Assembly: GCF_050003625.1 (NCBI RefSeq)
Contig: NC_134397.1
Location: forward strand, 263,494,070-263,558,069
Source of the DNA: Haematobia irritans
Taxonomy: Eukaryota; Arthropoda; Insecta; Diptera; Muscidae
Direction of reading: 5' to 3'
DNA length: 64,000 nt
The notes beneath the pieces are model-generated. The model saw nothing but the letters and a program-made list of their open reading frames with translations. It was not told the DNA's origin and did no database searches. Shown here one piece after another: positions 1-9,941 of this stretch (within the stretch, counting starts at the first letter, position 1; every line of letters begins with the position of its first letter). The translations under genes and the position numbers were made by a program.

Positions 1-1091
1 TGCAGTAATTACCAATTTTCCATCATCGCTTATTTCTGTCCTTTTTTCGCTGAATTTGACTACACAACCATTTTGTACTAGTTTGTTTACTGAAACGAAA
101 TTGCCGTTTAGCTCTGAAGAAAACAGAACATCTTTCAGCCTTATTTCTTTCCCATTAATCTCCAAAGATACAATACCAATTCCACTGGCCTTTATAGATT
201 TATCATCTGCCAACATGATGGTTTCTTCACAATCATTGAAAGTTACAAAAAAACTTACGGTTAGAGCTCATATGGCTCAAAGCACCACTATATAGGTACC
301 ATGTAGACGATTTTTGTTTTGATTTTGATTCTGCCATTGCTATCATGGAATATGTTTTATGCTCACTGCGTTTGGATTTGCACTTATTCGCAAAGTGGCC
401 TGTCTTACCGCATATAAAACATTTGAGATCTTTTTCTCTCTTAAAATCTTGATTTTTCCCAAAATCCTTTTTATTCTTCTTTGAAATTGCTCCAAAAGCT
501 TGTTGACTCGAATTTTCATCTTTCGCTTGATTTCGACGTTCCCACTCTTCAAGAAGTTTTTGCTTTAATGCCCTCAAAGATGGCAACTCATCTCTGGTTT
601 CAATGGCAATCACAAAATTCTCATAGTCTTTCTCAAGGCTGGATAGCAGAATGATGACAATAAGTTCCTCTTGGATTTGAATTCCCACGTCGGCCAATTT
701 TTCAGTTATATCAGAGAAACCACTTAAATACTCACTCATAGTTTGGCTATCCTTCATGTTCAGACCAAGTAATTTCTTGTACAACGTTACCTTTTGCAGG
801 GGTCCACTGGGCTTATAGACCTCCATAAGCTTATCCCAAGTAGCCTTTGAAGTTGAACAATTTTTCACGTAATTTGGTTGAGTTCACACTTAACATGAGA
901 GTTGCTAGAGCTTTTTCATCTGTGGAATCCCAATCTGCTTTCCTCTCAGCGCTCCATGTTGAATCTTTCGGAAATTGTCCATTCACGTACTTTCAGTATC
1001 CGCTGTATATTAGCACACTCCTCATGTGAATACTCCAGGTTTCATAGTTCTTCTCATCGAGCTTTTCAATTTGGTATAACGGCGAACTCAT
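1..1091 (-). pseudogene. Copia-type retrotransposon gag and protease start, broken
   Basis: Read on the minus strand from an ATG at 1091-1089, this encodes a Copia-type Gag. An N-terminal part has motifs such as KLDEKNYETW, followed by a UBN2-like region (868-430). A CCHC zinc knuckle, CFICGKTGHFANKC, follows; it binds RNA in this family. The start of the aspartic protease reads WYLYSGALSHM where the family has an Asp. The codon at 290-292 is TAT, so the catalytic Asp is Tyr, and even an unbroken copy would lack protease activity. The frame is also broken by an in-frame TGA at 995-993, a frameshift near 866 and another near 235. Past 235 the pre-integrase region continues in a different frame to the window edge (for example LADDKSIKASGIGIVSLEIN). 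The rest of pol lies outside. Family assignment is firm and the element is certainly dead. Confidence 0.9.
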
Positions 1092-1150
1092 GTTGAATAT
1101 ATGTATACATATTTTTCTCACTGATAAATCACTATCTTAAATAACCCAAT

Positions 1151-1169
1151 GCGCTCTGGGCCCATAACC
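1151..1169 (-). other. Primer binding site for initiator tRNA-Met fragment
   Basis: The minus strand reads GGTTATGGGCCCAGAGCGC, complementary to the anticodon-arm region of insect initiator tRNA-Met. Copia-type elements are known to prime from an internal fragment of this tRNA. It lies 60 bp upstream of the gag start, exactly where a PBS is expected, and marks the inner end of the 5' LTR at 1170. Confidence 0.8.
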
Positions 1170-1450
1170 TGATGGAGATAATTTGTTGTGATCTCCTATT
1201 AGCAGAACGCTGTTTAGATAGTTTTTATAGAAAAGTATTTATTTAGAAGCAAAATTAATATTTTAGAATGAAAAAATATGACAAGTCACAAGACAAAAAA
1301 AAATACAATACAATATTATTCATGGCTTTCAATATTCATGTTGAATTGGAAAAAGGTTTCTACAGTATATATTTCTAACAGTATTATGAATTTTCTCTAA
1401 ATGACAATTTGACTACCAGAAATGGTAGGGTTAAGCCCCCTGTTATAAAT
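1170..1450 (-). repeat. Probable 5' LTR of the Copia-type element, outer end not resolved
   Basis: The LTR should begin right after the PBS. On the minus strand the last bases are CTCCATCA, compatible with an LTR ending in CA. I cannot see the matching LTR because the element runs off the window, so the outer boundary near 1450 is a guess from typical Copia LTR length. Confidence 0.4.
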
Positions 1451-2387
1451 ATTGATCAACTATGAAGATAACTTTGACATGGCTGTTCTTCTGCCCACGT
1501 ATTTGTAATTGGTACAATATTTTTTTTATATGAACACATGCAATTTAATTTTCGCAAATCGCATCAAAAATAGGGTCCAATTATTATTCGAATACTAAGA
1601 ACAATCTACTATCTTTGCTGTACATTATCGTTAATGAATACATATTATTTTAAGAATACTCGTATATCGACCGGACGGACGGATATTGTCAGACACACCT
1701 GAGATCTATTCCATTCACTTCTTGCTTTTATATATTCTGCGTAAAGTTGTAAACCCTATACCACAAAATGGTATTGAATAAAAAAAAAAAACAAACAAAC
1801 CAACTCTTTCAACCTAAAATTTATTTTGACACCAATGACAAAGTGTCACTATTAACTGTGGTGACAGGCGTCATATTTTCTACTGGCTCAAGTAAAAAAA
1901 TATTATGCACACTCACTCTTACCCATTTATTTATGAAACTGGATTTTTTAAATGCTAAAAAATGCAGAAATAAAAAACTGCACAAAAAAGTACTTGACCG
2001 AATTCCGACAAAATAAGTTGAACATTTTCTAAAGGGATTTAAATATATTATCTGGCAATCTATATTAATGGGAGATTTAGTGATCAATTTTCATGATGGA
2101 TATGAACAATATTCTTAAGGAATGGCTTGATGAACATAATGACAGCAGTTTTAGTGAGTCGTTAGTCATGTCTTGAAGCGCTAAACAAAAACACAAACAG
2201 AACGGAGAGTCATTCGTCTCATTCGTGGTCTCCGAATCAGGGTTACACCACAATTTACCAAGAGGCTGGAATGTCTATGCTAATGCTGAAGCATCTGGGA
2301 ATATCGGGAGTAAAGTACTAAACCAGACTACTTAATTTGTCATTGGAATCGTTGTCTGGAAATTGAAAAGGGTGACTCCACTACTGA
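1451..2387. other. AT-rich stretch with no recognised feature
   Basis: Mostly AT-rich with poly-A runs. A short GGAC repeat lies near 1672-1685. Short open frames at 1768-2087 show no motif or family resemblance. From about 2100 the base composition becomes more mixed as it approaches the LINE remnant. Confidence 0.5.
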
Positions 2388-4020
2388 AGTCAAAGACTCG
2401 AGCAAGAGTGAATCGTACAGATCGATTTCCCTTCTCTCGCCAAGAGTCAAGAATCTTGAGGCACTACTCCTCGCCAGCCTAGTGGAGAATTTTCCACATT
2501 CCAAACATCAAAATGGATTCCGTAAAGTATTTAGCACCACGACAGCTTTGCATGCCATTTCAGCATATATAAATAGAGGACTCAATCAGCCCATGCCATG
2601 CCATTGGACCATCCTCTTGGTTCTTGACCTATCGAAGGCATTCGATACGGCCTCTCATTATACCTGATGTCTCGAAAATGGGTAGGATGATTCCACTACA
2701 CGAGCAAGAGTGAATCGTACAGATCGATTTCCCTTCTCTCGCCAAGAGTCAAGACGCTTGAGGCACTACTCCACGCCAGTCTTGTGGATAAGTTTCCAGC
2801 TTCCAACCATCAACATGGATTCCAAAATATACAGAACACTACGAACGCTTTGCATGTCATTTCAGCATATATAAATAGGGGACTCCATCAGCCCATGCCG
2901 TGCCATTGGACCATCCTCTTGGCTCTTGACCTATCGAAGGCATTCGATACGGCCTCTCATTATACCTGATGCCTGGAGAATGGGTAGGATGATTCCACTT
3001 CTCGAGCAAGAGTGAATCGTACAGATCGATTTCCCTTCTCTCGCCAATAGTCAAAACGCTTGAGGCACTACTCCTCGCCAGCCTTGTGGAGAATTTTCCA
3101 GATTCCAAACATCTACATGGATTCCTTAAAGTACTTAGCACCATCACAGCTTTACATGCCATTTCAGCATATATAAATAGAGAACCTAATCAGCCACTGT
3201 CGTGCCAATGCACGATCCTCTAGGCTCCTCTAGAAAATACGCCCCTACCGGCAGGAACCAAGCGTTGGGTTCTAAATTATCTGTGCGAGCGTCAGTCGTA
3301 TGTGGAATTGAGGGAGAAGAAGTCAAGACCCCATAGGGTGAAACATTTCCCAAGGTGAGGATATATTTTCGACACAGTTCCACCTCTACCAATACTCTAT
3401 TCCAACCCCTCCTGACGGTGTCGACATTTTATTATATGCGGACGACTTTACAATCATGGCATCCGGGCCCATTATTGATAACATCTGCGATCGATTAAAC
3501 GTCCACTTAGCTCATGTTATCAGTTATTGTACTGCTAGAAAGTTGAGGATATCTGCCAACAAATTCTCAACCACTCTATGTATTCATTACATGGGCGGCA
3601 GAAGTACGCAGGCAGTAGAATGTCAGAGCCGATGGCGAAATAATTCCGACTATAAATTACCACAAGATTCTTGACCTTTTAAAGTCGTCTGCCCATGTCA
3701 CTGCAATTTGTGATAAACTCGGCGATAGAAACAAAATCTGTAAGGTGCTTCCAGGCAGCAAAGAAATATTGTTGGCTATCTTTAAGCAATTTGCGGGTCA
3801 GTGGTGAACTATACAGCGCCAGTGTGGACACATCAGACAAGTGATACGCAGTGGAATAACATGCAGACCTAACAGAACGCTTCCCTTAGAACGGCGACAG
3901 GATGTCTTTGCAATAGACCCCTGGACCAAAATCTTCCCAGTACGTAGACCCAATTACATTTTGTCAATGCCGAATCTCCTGGGTTGCTATCGCAGTAATC
4001 ATCCAAACCACCATCTTATG
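2388..4020 (+). pseudogene. Jockey-like LINE ORF2 remnant (reverse transcriptase)
   Basis: Three reverse-transcriptase motifs can be read. Motif A is LDLSKAFDTASH at about 2629-2664 and again at about 2930-2966. A degraded motif B, PQGEDIFSTQF, is near 3348-3380. Motif C is YADD at 3435-3446, within ILLYADDFTIMASGP. Upstream blocks such as YRSISLLSP and HQNGFRK..STTTALHAI fit the N-terminal RT of Jockey-clade LINEs. After motif C come HVISYCTARKLRISANK and, frame-shifted, the C-terminal domain (LLGCYRSNHPNHHL). The N-terminal RT part is present three times in tandem. Copy 3 (3003-3230) lacks motif A and jumps to RWVLNYLCERQSYVE. Several frameshifts and stops make it non-functional. A SINE interrupts it at 4021. 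Confidence 0.85.
2399..3230 (+). repeat. 302-bp tandem triplication within the LINE reverse transcriptase
   Basis: The string CGAGCAAGAGTGAATCG starts at 2399, 2701 and 3003, an exact 302-bp spacing both times. Copies 1 and 2 carry the same block through LDLSKAFDTASHYT and a stop. Copy 3 diverges after about 225 bp. Copies differ by scattered substitutions (for example FPHSKHQNGF against FPASNHQHGF), so the duplication is old or the copies arrived separately. 302 is not a multiple of three, so the frame cannot be kept across copies. Confidence 0.85.
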
Positions 4021-4368
4021 GGAGCCACCGTGGTGCAATGGTTAGCATGCCCGCCTTGCATACACAAGGTCGTGGGTTCGATTCCTGCTTCGACCGAACA
4101 CCAAAAAGTTCTTCAGCGGTGGATTATCCCACCTCAGTAATGCTGGTGACATTTCTGAGGGTTTCAAAGCTTCTCTAAGTGGTTTCACTGCAATGGGGAT
4201 CGCCGTTCGGACTCGGCTATAAACGTAAAAAGGAGGTCCCTTGTCATTGAACTTAACATGGAATCGGGCAGCACTCAGTGATAAGAGAGAAATTCACCAA
4301 TGTGGTATCACAATGGATTGAATAGTCTCAGTGAGCCTGATACATCGGGCTGCCACCTAACCTAACCT
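4021..4368 (+). mobile_element. tRNA-derived SINE, copy 1, with 8-bp target duplication
   Basis: The head looks like a tRNA gene. A pol III A box TGGTGCAATGG lies at 4031-4041 and a B box GGTTCGATTCC at 4075-4085, with CCTTG/CAAGG forming an anticodon-like stem between them. The tRNA-unrelated body follows and the 3' tail is CCTAACCTAACC. ATCTTATG flanks both sides (4013-4020 and 4369-4376). The paralogous LINE segment near 5921-5960 shows the same sequence without the SINE, which confirms both boundaries. It needs LINE machinery to move. Confidence 0.92.
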
Positions 4369-4376
4369 ATCTTATG

Positions 4377-5330
4377 TATAAAACAACTACTAGCTGAAAT
4401 GTAAGGGTTGATCTACAGCGCTACAAAAGAGAGTCTTTACCAGGCAGGAGTCATAAGAATACTGTAGCCGAGGTGGTGAAAAGCTGCACGGTTCCCGAAG
4501 TCCGCCCATAACATCGGAGGAAAGATACATGCCACAGTAGACTAAAGAATTTTTGGCATAAGATCGAAAAATGCATCTGCCTCAATTCCTACCTATCATC
4601 AGGTCTACAAGACACGTGTCATCTTTCTGGAGCTGATGTTCAAACAGCGCAACATAAAATGGATGATTGGGAGTAGAAGGATCCTGAAGCTATTGGCAGG
4701 TAGCAATTGGAGGAAAGATAAAGGGACGATATCAAAGACCTATTGGTCGTTCATTTGCCGATTATGTGGCCCCGTTTGGACTTCCAGTATTAGCGACATC
4801 CAATAGAAAAATCTTCGAAAGGTGTCGCGGATTTCCACTGTATGTCACTGCAAAACACCAGAATAGTATCTGCATCATGGGGTCAAAATGCTCTCGGTGA
4901 GCCAACATTGCGACCTCCTCATCCACCAGCACCTCATAAAGTGCAGAGGATGCCAAATCCAGGAGGGTAGCATTCGAATGAACCAAGCCCATCCGGTTCG
5001 ATTTCAGGAAAGAGATACAATCGATTGACCACTTGATCGGCGGTGACAGTAAATCAGCGGTTTAGATGGCAATAGATTTCTACCAGTGCCGCATCTGGAA
5101 GACCACCGATGACGAGAGACGTTTGCCTAGAGAGACTAGGTCGGCACTATCTCAGCTAAGATATGGCATCTTGTGGTTTCAAATTGTGGGGATTCCCCTC
5201 ACATCACGAGACATATATTCGTGTGTCCTGCAAAAGCCACATACCTGACACCTACTTCATTCTGAGCTCCTCCAGTAGAGACAGATCGCTTCCTCGTACT
5301 GGATGTAGAAGCGCAGATGTCTAATTCTTA
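4377..5330 (+). pseudogene. Jockey-like LINE ORF2 C-terminal remnant
   Basis: Resumes LINE sequence after the SINE. Segments readable in shifting frames include ILKLLAGSNWRKDKGTISKTYW and LCGPVWTSSISDIQ (about 4680-4805), then LPRETRSALSQLRYG (about 5125-5165) and a terminal DSPHITRHIFVCPAKATYL. In Jockey-type LINEs these are the post-RT domain and the C-terminal Cys/His-containing end. Frameshifts are frequent. The region probably contains joined pieces of more than one copy. Confidence 0.7.
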
Positions 5331-5406
5331 TAATTTGTTTTGCCTTTTTATTTCCCCATTTTTTTTTTCATGCATAAATTCCCAGGGGCTAGGTTAGGTT
5401 AGGTAA

Positions 5407-6071
5407 GGATCGATAGCCTATTGGTCTTTGCCTTATCGATACCCAATGGAGAAACGGTGCAAAATACTGCGATGCGGATTGCCACTGGATGCCACTCCAA
5501 AACACCAGAACAGCGTCTGCAGAATAAATCCAAAATGCTCTCGCTAAATCCAAAATTGCGACCTTTCCACCCACCAGCACATGGTAAACTACAAAGGAAG
5601 TGTAAACCATCGCGATGACGAAAGATGGCTGCATAGTGAGACCAGCTCTGTACCTGCAATCCAAGATGTATGCCCGAATTGTGGACATTCACCTCACATC
5701 GCGAGGCATCTATTCGTGAGCCCTGCAAAACCTACAGAACATGACTGTATTTATGTATGTGGTAAACTATACAGCGCCATCTCAGAAAAGTGATGGAATA
5801 ATATACAGATCCGTCAGAAGGGTGCTCTTAGAACTGCGACAGGATGTCTCCCTTGGATCGCATTTATGTTGTCAAAGCAGTATCTCCTGGGTTGTTATCG
5901 CAGTAATCATCCAAACCACCATCTTATGGATACACAACCACCAATGTAAGGGTTGATCTACATTATCACACTGGCCGGGGCTGAGAAGGCAATATATTCC
6001 TACCACTGCAGCGTTGTTCTGGATGAAAGATCGCCACCTGTCAGCGATGACGAGAGACTGCTGCCTAGAGA
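5407..6071 (+). pseudogene. Further Jockey-like LINE 3' fragments
   Basis: Overlapping partial copies of the same C-terminal domain. One reads QNTAMRIATGCHSKTPEQRLQNKSKM (5458-5535, in shifting segments) and VNYTAPSQ (about 5761-5790). A second piece at about 5880-5960 repeats the CCATCTTATGG segment that copy 1 of the SINE interrupts at 4013-4020, here uninterrupted. From 6045 it continues as LPRETRSVLSQLRS. All are non-functional. The stretch 5331-5406 between blocks is AT-rich and ends in GGTTAGGTTAGG, a possible relic of a SINE tail. Confidence 0.65.
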
Positions 6072-6625
6072 GACGAGGTCGGTGCTATCCCAACTAAGAT
6101 CTCCAGGTTTAAATGTCTGGCATCTCCAGATATTAAAAACCTTTCCCTTCTGAACTCGGCAATTCACGATATTTGCCCAAATTTTGGACATTCGCCTTAC
6201 ATCACGAGGCATCTCTTAACGTGTCTTGACACCCACTTCATTCTGGACTCATCCAGTATATTCAGCTCGTTTCCTCGAACCGAATGTAGAAGCTTAAATG
6301 TATAATTCTTATAATTTGTTTTGTCTCTAATACTACTTGTATAGCACCGACGAGGTCGGTGCTATCCCAGCTAAGATCTCCATGTTTAAATATCTGGCAT
6401 CTCCAGATATTAAAAACCTTTCCCTTCTGAACTCGGCAATTCAAGATGTTTGCCCAAATTTTGGACATTCGCCTTACATCACGAGGCATCTCTTAACGTG
6501 TCTTGACACCCACTTCATTCTGGACTCATCCAGTATAGGTAGCTCGTTTCCTCGAACCGAATGTAGAAGCTTAAATGTATAATTCTTATAATTTGTTTTG
6601 TCTCTAATACTACTTGTTTACATAC
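6072..6625 (+). repeat. 277-bp tandem duplication of the LINE 3' end
   Basis: GACGAGGTCGGTGCTATCCCA starts at 6072 and again at 6349. The two 277-bp units are nearly identical down to the TTTGTCTCTAATACTACTTGT end. They encode the last part of the LINE ORF2 in decayed form plus its 3' flank. High identity means this duplication is younger than the RT triplication upstream. Confidence 0.85.
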
Positions 6626-8058
6626 AACAATTCTCATGGGCTACAACAACAAAACAGATTTCTTCAGAATAAATGTTTATTTTTTTCTGGGTAAGAAAAA
6701 TATGAACTCAAGACCCTTTGAATGCAAGGCTGGAATTATTGTATATTGGTGCCTTAAATTGCTACTGTTTCTTACCTTTGTAACAACCTCCCAAAAAGGT
6801 AGCATTCTCCTCCATCATAGCCTTTGGAAAAAAAGCAAAACTCTTCCTAGTCATTGTATTCCAACCCAAAGCAATTACCTGCTTCTATGGCAAATTCATG
6901 TAAAGACCATAAAAAGATAACAATGTTGGATGCCGTTATCTTCCAAAGGTCAATATCCTTTTAGAGAACCTTAATAGGTTCATTGGTTCCCTGACTTTCG
7001 TCATTGTAAAAATAAATTCAGGAAATGTTGCCATTACCATTACAAAGCAAAAAAAAAAAGAAACTAAGATGGCATGTTGTAAACTTTAGCACTTTTCTTT
7101 AACAACAAAGTTCCTTATTAGGTTGTTGTATGTGAGGCCACAAAACTAAATAGAAGGGAAAAATAAGACTAGAAATGGTAAGATCAACATCCATGGCAAA
7201 GAAACTGCATTCAGTTGTTCTCGTACACCATAAAAAAGATTTCCTTGTTTTATCGCTCTCTTCTTAATCTAACAGACGATGCTATAGAAAAGAAAAATAA
7301 AGCGATGACGACAGCAGCAATTCAAACAAACCTGGTATACCCTTTTGTAGAGACGCGCGCATGCGCTCCAATCCAGATAGTTAAGGAAACTTGCGCTGAG
7401 AAGCCTGTATGTTATTTACCGGAGACAAACGAAAATCATGAAAATCACGAAAGAGAACATGCTATCTAAAACTTTTACTAAATGTTCAAGAGGATAAGGA
7501 AGAAATCTTCGAAAGGCATAAGGCTTTCCAAGTGCTTCTTTAGTGTCTTTTTTTTGTTTTTTTTTTTTTTTTGTCGCCTTGTGTCGATTTGTTGAAAGAA
7601 GATTTTCTTAAATGCTCAAAAAGGCAAAGTCGTGTTAAAAGAATATTTATTGCTAAACGCTGTCTGTCGCGACGACTCTAAACATCGTAGTTTTTGGCGA
7701 CAATCGTATTGGAAACCACATCACAATTTAGTTTCTTAATAAGGTGAAAATCCACTTACATGTCTTTCCATATGGTCCATGTTCGACATCAGCATGGAGT
7801 TTAGTTTTGTATTTGGTTATAATTAGATAACGAGTCCAATGCAAATAATGAAACTATTGCAAAAGTGAATCATTTTATTGTAAAATGAGTGTTGGTTAGA
7901 AACTAAAAATAATTAAGCATGCTTAGTTATGGTGATATATATAGATTAATTTGGCTTCGACTACCATATAAATTAAACGTATATGTGTAATGTTCAAGAA
8001 ATCTTCCATATGGAAGACGCTTATATGCTTATCTGTTTTTTGTACGAACCCAAGAACG
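6626..8058. other. AT-rich stretch, nothing recognised
   Basis: No domain, tRNA-like fold or element ends seen. Poly-T and poly-A runs lie near 7550-7572. A short GC-richer patch with GCGCGCATGCGC is at 7353-7364. Short open frames (for example 6636-6920 and 7215-7469) look like chance openings. Confidence 0.5.
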
Positions 8059-8249
8059 GATGTGGTGTACCGCTGCGGAGCGAGCGGTGTATTTAGTAAA
8101 CATTTGCAGTGGATCGGCAAAATGCATTTCAACCATTTGAATTTGAAGCAAATCAAATTATTTGACTTTGTTAAAAGTCAAAATATTTTCCACTGAAAAT
8201 ATTGGTGTTTACTAAATACACCGCTCGCTCCATTGCGGTACACCGCATC
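8059..8249. mobile_element. 191-bp MITE with 44-bp terminal inverted repeats
   Basis: The left arm 8059-8102 and right arm 8206-8249 are inverted copies with about 40 of 44 bases matching (shared parts include GGTGTACCGC and GAGCGAGCGGTGTATTTAG). The inner 103 bp is AT-rich and non-coding. No target duplication is obvious, so the superfamily is unknown. It could also be a foldback hairpin. Confidence 0.8.
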
Positions 8250-8380
8250 TCTTCTTAATGTCTTTCGAATCTTTAACCGATAGTGCTCCTTATTTATTTA
8301 TTTTTATACCCTCCACCATAGGATGGGGATATATTAGCTTTGTCATTCCGTAACACATCGCAATATTGGTCTAAGACCCC

Positions 8381-8685
8381 TTAGGTTAGGTTAGGTGGCA
8401 GCCCGATGTATCAGGCTCACTTAGACTATTCAGTCCATTGTGATACCACATTGGTGAACTTCTCTCTTATCACTGAGTGCTGCCCGATTCCATGTTAAGC
8501 TCAATGACAAGGGACCTCCTTTTTATAGCTGAGTCCGAACGGCGTTCCACATTGCAGTGAAACCACTCAGAGAAGCTTTGAAACCCTCAGAAATGTCACC
8601 AGCATTACTGAGGTGGGATAAAAAACTTTTTGGTGTTCGGTCGAGGCAAGGCGGGTATGCTAACCATTGCACCACGGTGGCTCCC
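8381..8685 (-). mobile_element. tRNA-derived SINE, copy 2, B box deleted
   Basis: A reverse-oriented SINE with tail TTAGGTTAGGTTAGG at 8381 and head ending GGTGGCTCCC at 8685. Compared with the other copies it lacks about 26 bp of the tRNA-like head, including the whole pol III B box, so it should not be transcribed from its own promoter. HINE sequence flanks both sides but the two flanks are not contiguous in other HINE copies, so the insertion came with a deletion or a later rearrangement. Confidence 0.85.
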
Positions 8686-9199
8686 TTTGGCTTTCGGAGC
8701 CTGTTGGAGCAGCAATTTTCATCCGATTCGGTTGAAATTTTCTATGTTGCGTAAGTATATGGCCACTAACAATCATTTATCCATATCGGTCCATAATTAT
8801 ATATAGCCCCCATATAAACATACCCCCCAGATTTGACTTGCGGATCCCCTTGGAGGAGCAAAATTGGCTTGCAATTGCTCTAAGAGAAGCAAATTTCATC
8901 CGATCCGTCTGAAATTTGGTACATGGTGTTAGTATATGGTCTCTAACAATCATGCAAGAATTGGTCCATATCGGTCCATAATTATATATAGCCCCCATAT
9001 AAACCGATCCCCCGATTTGGCTTTCGGAGCCTCTTGGAGGAGCAAAATTCATTCGATCCGGTTGAAATATGCAACGTGGTGTTATTATAAGGCCGCTAAT
9101 AACCATGCCAAAATTGGTCCATATCGGTCTATAGTTATATATAGCCGATCCCCAATCACACAAAAATTGGTCCATATCGGTTCATAGTCATGGTTGCCA

Positions 9200-9475
9200 C
9201 TCGAGCCAAAAATACTATACAAAAATTTTATTTTTATAGAAAACATTGTCAAAATGTTATTTCTACAGAAAATTTTGTCAAAATTTTATTTCTATAGAAA
9301 ATGTTTTCCAAATTTTATTTCTATAGACAATTTTGTTAAAATTTTATTTCTATAGAAAATTTTGTCAAAGATTTATTTCTATAGAAAATTTTTTCCAAAT
9401 TTTATTTCTATAGAAATTTTTTTCCAAATTTTACTTCTATAGAAAATGTTGTCAAAATTTTATTTCTATAGAAAC
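9200..9475 (+). repeat. 29-bp minisatellite array inside HINE A
   Basis: About nine units of the 29-bp repeat with the TTTCTATAGAAA palindrome. It is preceded by GGTTGCCACTCGAGCCAAAAAT, which matches the left end of the TIR element seen complete at 53544-55827. The right end of that element is missing here. Confidence 0.85.
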
Positions 9476-9684
9476 TTTAAACTTAATTATATACGTATTT
9501 AATCGGCCTTTTTAGTTTAATATATACCATGAAGTTTTAAGATACCTTGCCATCGGCAAGTGTTACCGCAACCCAAGTAATTCGATTGTGGACGACAGTC
9601 TTCAGTAGAAGTTTCTACGCAATCCATGGTGGAGGGTACATAAGCTTCGGCCTGGCCGAACTTACGGCCGTATATACTTGTTTT

Positions 9685-9871
9685 ACCTAATATATACCCC
9701 GTATGGACAAACTTCCAATTTAGAAGACGATGTTAAGGAGTTTTAAGATACCTTTCCATTGGCAAGTATTACTACAACCCAAGTAATTCGATTGTGGATG
9801 ACAGTCTTTAATAGAAGTTTCTACGCAATCCATGGTGGAGGGTACATAAGATTCGGCCTGGCCGAATCTTA
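9685..9871 (+). mobile_element. Second HINE family-1 3' end
   Basis: Repeats the last roughly 190 bp of the family: AATATATACCCCGTATGGAC, then CATGGTGGAGGGTACATAAG and a perfect palindrome, ATAAGATTCGGCC paired with GGCCGAATCTTAT. It lies directly after the end of element A. The tip after the hairpin is lost at the junction with the piggyBac-like remnant. Confidence 0.75.
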
Positions 9872-9941
9872 TGTGTTTTACTAAAAGCTTCCTTATTAAA
9901 TAAAGCCCGACTAAAGGCGGGATTGGGCATTAGTGGGTTAA
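9872..9941 (+). mobile_element. Right end of a piggyBac-like MITE
   Basis: Matches the last 70 bp of the complete copy at 57967-58203, including the AAGCCCG hairpin stem and the GGGCATTAGTGGGTTAA end (one base different from the other copy). The left half is missing and HINE sequence sits in its place. Confidence 0.75.

Larger units (their letters stand above)
8301..9684 (+). mobile_element. HINE-like element A, family 1 (Helentron-type, non-autonomous)
   Basis: The 5' end TTTTTATACCCTCCACCATA at 8301 carries the subterminal repeat TACCCTCCACCAT. The 3' end carries its inverse, ATGGTGGAGGGTA, then a hairpin (TTCGGCC/GGCCGAA) and the tip GTATATACTTGTTTT at 9684. Inside are about three and a half 153-bp modules (8690-9180) and a 29-bp minisatellite (9200-9475). 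Much of the 5' part has been replaced by a SINE at 8381-8685. Subterminal inverted repeats, a 3' hairpin and central tandem repeats are the published hallmarks of Helentron-associated elements. The family name is my inference. Confidence 0.75.

Noticed and set aside
233..868. Copia Gag frame considered as a domesticated host gene
   Set aside because: It has frameshifts at both ends, an upstream stop, and retains PBS and LTR context, so it is a decayed retrotransposon.
4021..4095. tRNA-like heads considered as tRNA genes
   Set aside because: Repeated in many SINE copies, lacking a proper acceptor stem, and always followed by the same SINE body.
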